A DNA stretch of 64,000 nt. It comes from Planoprotostelium fungivorum. Its lineage: Eukaryota; Evosea; Variosea; Cavosteliida; Cavosteliaceae. The translations under genes and the position numbers were made by a program. Shown in pieces: positions 58,282 through 64,000 of the stretch. Location of the stretch: NCBI GenBank assembly GCA_003024175.1, contig MDYQ01000142.1:1-64000 (forward strand), in the 5' to 3' direction. The notes beneath the pieces are model-generated. The model made no database searches, had not been told where the DNA came from, and worked only from the letters and a program-made list of their open reading frames with translations. Position 1 is the first letter of the stretch; every line of letters begins with the position of its first letter.

Positions 58282-61200
58282 CTATACTTGAGAGGGTGTG
58301 ATGACACCGATGATGAACGCCATGTCCTTCGCCTTGTCCTTCAAATAGTCGTATCTTCCGGTAGAAGCAAAGTGTCCCGCGCCCATGAGACAGTCGTAGA
58401 TGAGAATGTTCTCCCCGGCTTCACCTCGAGTCACACCTATGACGTCATCACGATGTCGTATGACGTGGCAGACTCACCCAGCTCTCTCATCTTGGCGACC
58501 CATTTGGTCGGTTCCCAGTAGGCCACTCTGGGGTCCCACAGGCCGGCCTGTGTGGGGTGAGAAGAATAAAATAGAATAAAATGATTTCACGACTTTTCGA
58601 TCTCTTCTTGGGACATATGAATGAACGTGAAAGAGGAGGAGGGAAGGATATCGATTCGAACAATAAAATAGAATAAAATGTCACCGTGACTCTGCCATGG
58701 GGATATTGGACACCCGTTTTGACGTTGTTGTAAGGTGAGTAACTCAACATGTAGTCGAAGTACTCCTTATCCTTTGGATTTCCCCACTCTGTAGCCAGTG
58801 AGAAATATGGCGGGAAATTTTGGCGGGAAATCGAGTCGCAAATGTGACCCACCCTCGAATTCTCCAGTAGTCAAAGGAATCGATTCGTCCCACATGGTGT
58901 TGATCACGTCGACAAAGGGTACGTTCGCTACGTACGCCTTACACAGATCCGGAGCTAAATTTAGAACGGCACCCATCAATAGACCTCCAGCTGAGGCACC
59001 CGACATAGCCATCAGATCAGGACGAGTGATGTTCTGGCTGTTGATCGTGTCAAACTACAACGAGCCAAGCAGAAAAGTGGAAATAATGTATGAGAAAAAT
59101 CGAAGAAAGATGGATGAAATTTCACCTGACCAGGTAACGACCGGCCGAAATAAAATCGGTGAAAGTATTTTTCTTTTTCAAGAATTTTCCTTCATCCTCG
59201 TACCACGCTCTTCCCTGAACATTCTCAGAATTTCCCAGAATTTTCTCCCGCCTCACCATCTCAGAACCACCCCTCACTTTTGCCACGGCGTAGACGAATC
59301 CACGATCCAAGAGGGAGAACATGGTCACCGTGAATCTACCGTACGTTCAATCTACAACGTGCCACTCTCCTATCTACACCCACCTAGGGTCCATGGGTAT
59401 GCCGTACGAGCCGTAGCCGTACAAGAGGCAGGGGTTGCCTCCCTCCTCTCGGTACAATTCCTTCTTGTACGTAAGAGTAATTGGGACTCGTACGCCGTCT
59501 TCAGAGGTAGACCAGATAACCTTGGACTCGTACTTTGATTTGTCGTAATTTGGGACTGGATTCTCCTTCTTCACTTCCTGCTGACCTGCGAGAATTCACC
59601 CAGAATTCTCGAATTATCGTCCCAAATCGATCATCTACAACGTTGTAGACTCACCGTTCTCCAATGTGATGTCGATCACGGTGGGTGGAGTGATCCAAGA
59701 CGTGTACTGTATCCTCAAGATATTATCGTGGTAGTTCAGATGCCTCACAGCTACATCGTAATCTTCTTCTTGGAAGGAGATCGGCCGATTGGCGGTGGAG
59801 AAAGTGACGTCATCGTTCCCACTGGGAGAGAAGACTCTGAGACCTCGAGTACCGGATCTTCTCTCTGACGTGACGAGAAAATTCTGAGGAAGGTGGGTAA
59901 AAATTCGGAGAAGGATGTCATACCTTGAAGGTGCTGATGCTTGTTAGGTAAACGTTCTCGTCGTAGAAAATGTGACTCCAATTCTCGATGCCTGACGTTA
60001 AATCAATCTACAACCCGCCAGAAATAAATCTCGTCATTCTACAACCCGCCAGAAAAATCGACTCGTTGTACTCGAGATGATGTACTCACTCGTGTCACTC
60101 TTGCCGTCGGCAGCAACGGCAGCCAGTCGAAAATTCTTGAACTTTTCCACCTTGCTCGCGCTTCCACCTCCGTTTGTTCGAATGATGAACTGACCTCCAT
60201 AGTGATCCACAGAGTACAGTACGTCGCTGATTCTGTTCTGAAGAACCGAAAGCTTCACGGAAAAGTCGTCGGCGGGGAGGTAGTGTGCCTCCGATGTCTT
60301 TGAAGAGTCGCTCTTGATGAACGCGAATCTGATGGGGATGAGATGAAGTGGAACGGTGGATCTCACTTTTCGGTGGAAGACTTGTAGATGTTCACGTTGA
60401 ATTTTCCGTCTGACTCTTCGAACAAGAGTTTGTCTTCACTGATGGCAGTGCCGAGGGTGTGTTTCCATACCTACCACTGTGAATCATTTTCGTCTCTTTC
60501 TTCTATCTTGTCGTTTCTTCTCTTTGTATTCACAAATCGAAATGTTGAACGATTTATCATTTGTCGAATGTGTCTTACCTGGTGAGGACGGTGTGACTCG
60601 TCCATCTTGACGTACAACACCTGATCGAGATCAGCCTTCGGCTCGTTGTAGTAGGACCTCACCTCTCTGTCATCGTTCGACCACACGATCTCTCCGGTAC
60701 AATCTGGAATCTTATCTTCCAGCAAGTTTCCGCTCTTCAGATCTTTGAACTGAACGAGATAGTCCTCGTGACCGGAGTAATCGATGGCGAATGCGATGAG
60801 ACGATGAGATGGAGAGGGCTCGAATGTTCCCAATTCGATGTACTTATGCTCCTTGTCCAAGTTGAGGTCCAAGAGAATCTCTGTGGAGACGTGAGATGAA
60901 TGGATGGATGGGATGATGTCGATAACGAACCTTCTTCGGCTTGGAGATGACCCGTCTTTCTGCATTGGAGAGAATAGTTCTGACCCTTGATGGTGCGGGT
61001 GTAGTAGTAGTAGATGCCACCGTCGGTGGCAAGCTGAGTCACGTGAGCCAAATGTATGAGAAGAAGGATGACGTCACCTCCTTGTGGGGCACTGTCTCAT
61101 CATCCTCCTGGATTCGGCTGAGGTACTCTTGATACAATTTCTCTTGTAATGGCTTCCATTGTTCCATGACAGACTCAGAGTATTCATTCTCCTACGGTTC

Positions 61201-61464
61201 ATGTTAATCGGAGACCGACAGTGACGAAATCACCTTCTTGATGTGATCGAGGATCTTCTGATTTTCTCTCTTGTCATCCCTCAGCCAGTGATAATTGTCT
61301 ACATACTTCTGTCCGTGATACTCATGAGTGTGCGGAATCTTCTCTGCAATGGGTGCTTTGGCAGTCATTGTGAACTGTCGAATAGAAGAAACTTTGATGT
61401 TGACTCTGTTCGCCCGTGTGATGATCGGTCTCTGTAAGTTGATGGCCCTACAGAATCCGAGCAT
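58282..61464 (-). CDS. Oligopeptidase B-like prolyl oligopeptidase (S9A)
   Basis: Serine peptidase with an N-terminal beta-propeller and C-terminal alpha/beta-hydrolase domain, cleaving short peptides, usually after basic residues. N-terminal exons: [20 protein letters not shown] with [15 protein letters not shown] (about 61240-61350), [61 protein letters not shown]-terminal: [37 protein letters not shown], the nucleophile motif [20 protein letters not shown] with the catalytic Ser, [40 protein letters not shown] and the catalytic His in [12 protein letters not shown]. From ATG 61464 the N-tail is Arg-rich and could target mitochondria; ATG 61368 (MTAKAP) would give a cytosolic form. About fifteen introns, several holding the recurring motifs. 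Confidence 0.9.
59634..59649. repeat. 16-bp palindrome, copy 10
   Basis: Perfect copy directly after the GTGAG donor of an oligopeptidase B-like gene intron. Confidence 0.9.
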
Positions 61465-61844
61465 GACGTAACTCAGGCTCACGCACCACAAATTTTCCGG
61501 AAAATGAATAAAAGAGTTTCAAACTCAATTTCACATCACTTCACTCCACACAGATACACATTCTCTAAAACATCACTACATGATCTTGGAGTTGAAATAT
61601 ACATTCACTCTAACTGTGCGTGTACTATCTTTCATTTGGAGAGGTGATGTCATTATCCATCTTCTTGAAAGCTGAATTATCGATTGATGATGTATGTCAT
61701 TGAAATGATCCCTCACGATAGAAGTGATGCAAGGTTGAGAGATACTTTAGAGTACAGTTTATCATTCACACAGTCATACATTGGGTCTTCGAAGATCAAA
61801 TGAGGTCTCCACTCGTTTGATTTCTTGAGTAGAGGATCTAATCA
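61465..61844. other. Intergenic, no gene seen
   Basis: 380 bases upstream of the oligopeptidase gene and downstream of the next small gene. AT-richer than neighbouring coding sequence. Confidence 0.5.
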
Positions 61845-62224
61845 TCAAGCTTTCATGCGAATCAACATGAATCTCATCGTATATGCAGCCACCATCGGCT
61901 CGTTAACATTTCCAACAATGTTTTTGTATGTGTCCTCGTCTAATATCCTCGTGTGATCCTAAAAAAGTCAGGCCTATATCATCTCAAACGGCTCACCTCT
62001 ACAAAAGGTTCGGGTGTCGTTGTGATCGGCTCTTCTTTTGGAGCGATGAACGATACTTTTCTCGATAGAGTCCCCTTCTGTTCTACATTATCATCCCCTG
62101 TCGTTGGGAGTTCCAATGGTGAAGTTGTCGCTCGTTTTCTCAGAGGCATTTCGACACCGAGAGTGACCTCTCGAGATGATTTAGAATTGCTGGGGTTTCG
62201 GTGCAAGGTCTTCTTGATGAACAT
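61845..62224 (-). CDS. Small basic protein, unknown
   Basis: Two exons. The first (about 61997-62224) reads MFIKKTLHRNPSNSKSSREV then TLGVEMPLRKRATTSPLELP and APKEEPITTTPEPFVE. A GTGAGC donor leads to a second exon, DTYKNIVGNVNEPMVAAYTM then RFMLIRMKA and stop. About 107 residues, Ser/Thr/Pro-rich first and helical at the end. No signal peptide or known motif. The clean splice and conserved-looking C-terminal helix support a real gene. Confidence 0.45.
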
Positions 62225-62745
62225 GAGGTGATGGTGCTTTTCAAATGCGCGGGTGGCTGTGTTTCTGACGTCTCAGTCACATTGCGGTGGAATTTCGGCC
62301 GCGGATGAATAGAACGACACAAGGATGAAGGCGAGAAGAGGTGACAATGTCAAGGCCTCCTTGTTGGTCTCCCAAATGTGGCCGTGTGGTTGCTTGTCAT
62401 CACGATGCGACCTCTATATGTTACAGAAGCTCCAAGACATTTGACGAGAGAATGTAAGAGCAGATCAATCCATCCTGCTGACCTGACCTCCTATGGATAC
62501 GGCCCATAATGTATGTAGCGCTTTAAAAATTGCGGTACACATCAAGTGGGTTCGCTGAATGGTCGGAGTGCAAAGTCGTTCAGTTACTTCATTTGAGCAC
62601 AAATCACCACAACTACTGAAGATGCTACCACTCCTTTTGCGCAGTGATGATGAGCATGTTCATCGTTGTGACGAGTCGTCCCAAATGATCGGTTTATAAA
62701 TGTTTTTCACATCACAACGCATCACATGACATCGGGTGCGCACAC
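62225..62745. other. Divergent intergenic/promoter region
   Basis: 520 bases between the small minus-strand gene and the plus-strand gene starting at 62746; no frame of interest. Confidence 0.5.
62693..62700 (+). promoter_or_regulatory. TATA-like box
   Basis: TTTATAAA, 46 bases before the ATG at 62746. Position is close for a TATA box but would fit a short leader. Confidence 0.3.
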
Positions 62746-64000
62746 ATGGTACAGACGAAGAAGAGACAGAAGAGAAGGGGATTATCATGTATCAGCTTCT
62801 GTATCTTCTTCGTCACGGTGATTCATTTCTGGATGAGACCATTCTCTGCGGTGGAGACCGATCGAGGGTGGAAGATGAGAGAGAGAAGAGAAGAGCCAAT
62901 AGTTCTTGTAGAAGAGATCACGGTATCGTTTTCAGATGATACAAGATTGGCTGTGACAACAATCGTATCAGAAGCAGATAATCTTACTTGGACGTCATCC
63001 ATCGATCTCAAATCTATCACAACATTTCTCTCCATCCTCTCGAATAGGTGATCACTTCCTTATGATCGATCGCCCGTTGACCCAAATAGGTCTGTTCTCT
63101 CTTTCGTCATACAGTGTTCTCAGAGAGAACCACAACCTGTAGAAGACCTGTTGCATTTGATTGAGCCCTTTGTAAATAAGAACATTACCATCGTGACACC
63201 AGCTGCAGAGGTCGTCGCCGATCATTTCATGGCCAATCATCGACATTGGGCTCTTCAACCTGCGAAACATCCATCATCTCGATTGACATTCTCCCCCGTC
63301 CATCTGTGGGAGAGCGATGAAGCCATCGTCTATCGAGCCATCGATGCGGTAAACACCACCCCACATCACGTGTGGTCTCTGACGATAAGCTAGATACAAT
63401 GCCCAGATAGCTGCCAGGATCGATATTGGGTGTCACATCTCGAACATGATTTTCATGATTGTTCACCTACTCAACTGTTTGCAGATATATACCGAGAAGA
63501 AGAACGCACACGGAATTGGTAGCTACATTCACAATGGGGCAACGAACCTTTTGTTTGGCATCATACAAGATCGTACTGTCCTCTTCTTAAGAGGCTCTTC
63601 TCCATACGGCAATTGCTCTTCGAACGCCCTTCATTGTTATTTCCTCTCCACATCATGTTGCCTCAAACGGGTGATGACGATGATAATTACATGATTCACA
63701 TTTGCATCATTCGTTTTTCATTAATCCTTCCTCAGGTATCTCCTCTTCACGAGCGCCTCAGAACCGATAACGAACGACCGCGCATAGTTTCCGACGATCG
63801 TCTGATATTGGATTGGTCTCGGGCATACACATCATTTCCATCATTAGAGGAGAAGAGTGTCTTGTGGTACTGCTCCGTCTTCTTGAGTTGGCTATCTCGC
63901 CCAAATCAGCACTTGAGACGATCCATCCATTCCATCACGATGCGGATGGAAGATGAGATGTTCATACGAAATGATGGACATGGTGATGCGTGCATCCTTC
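62746..64000 (+). CDS. Type II membrane glycosyltransferase, fucosyltransferase-like (partial, runs off right edge)
   Basis: Starts MVQTKKRQKRRGLSCISFCI with a basic cytosolic tail and one membrane helix (CISFCIFFVTVIHFWMRPFS), the layout of a Golgi enzyme. Exons follow at about 63110-63360 (PVEDLLHLIEPFVNKNITIV), 63485-63670 (HGIGSYIHNGATNLLFGIIQ; YGNCSSNALHCYFLSTSCCL) and 63737 onward (LILDWSRAYTSFPSLEEKSV, up to GHGDACI at the edge). The 'GNC..(S)..(W/L)HCYFLP.S.C' block and an expected 'HVRxGDxC' loop just at the edge recall alpha-1,6-fucosyltransferase-type (GT23-like) proteins. The catalytic part lies mostly outside the window, so the family call is tentative. Confidence 0.5.

Overview
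The window looks like nuclear DNA from a free-living, phagotrophic, intron-rich unicellular eukaryote. All genes use the standard code and carry many very short introns (about 35-120 bp, usually GTGAG/GTATG donors and CAG/TAG acceptors). The gene set (class III adenylyl cyclase, secreted lysozyme, fungal-type TYW4, WEE1, NUP188, ARMC9) would fit an amoebozoan. ARMC9 is a basal-body/ciliary protein, which points to a flagellated stage. A protosteloid amoeboflagellate (Protostelium/Planoprotostelium type) is my best guess, but it is inference and not read from a marker gene.

Layout. 1-13 kb: an M20 peptidase cut by the left edge, a LicD/fukutin-like transferase, TRMO (tRNA modification), a WEE1 kinase, a small membrane protein, METTL5 (18S rRNA m6A), a secreted lysozyme and a UBX-domain ubiquitin adaptor. 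13-26 kb: a GPI-anchored-looking surface protein, a DHA2-type MFS transporter, a large type I surface protein, mitochondrial SHMT, a double-ubiquitin-like/AN1 zinc-finger protein, a CRAL-TRIO lipid-transfer protein and an MRX11-like mitochondrial protein. 26-34 kb: ARMC9, a small secreted protein, a gene with a CG-1-like (CAMTA-type) domain and an unrecognised gene. 34-45 kb: NUP188 (over 7 kb, dozens of exons) and a receptor-type adenylyl cyclase. 45-54 kb: two identical tRNA-Lys(CTT) genes in a 167-bp inverted repeat that brackets a second CG-1-like gene and a secreted lipase; then a TYW4 gene with fused methyltransferase, kelch and JmjC domains. 54-64 kb: a cysteine-repeat protein, an F-box/LRR protein, two doubtful ORFs, an oligopeptidase B-like enzyme, a small unknown gene and a fucosyltransferase-like gene cut by the right edge.

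Most genes are independent housekeeping or surface functions and share no obvious pathway. Several act on RNA: TRMO and TYW4 both modify tRNA position 37 and METTL5 modifies 18S rRNA. Genes are packed closely, with gaps often under 300 bp and one divergent pair 67 bp apart.

The most unexpected signal is not a gene. A 16-bp perfect palindrome, TCTACAACGTTGTAGA, and its half-site TCTACAACG recur throughout the window, mostly inside introns and several times forming the splice acceptor itself. A few other short words (TTTGGCGGGAAA, AATAAAATAGAATAAAAT, TACGTA strings) behave similarly. No transposon, LTR element, viral relic or CRISPR array was found.
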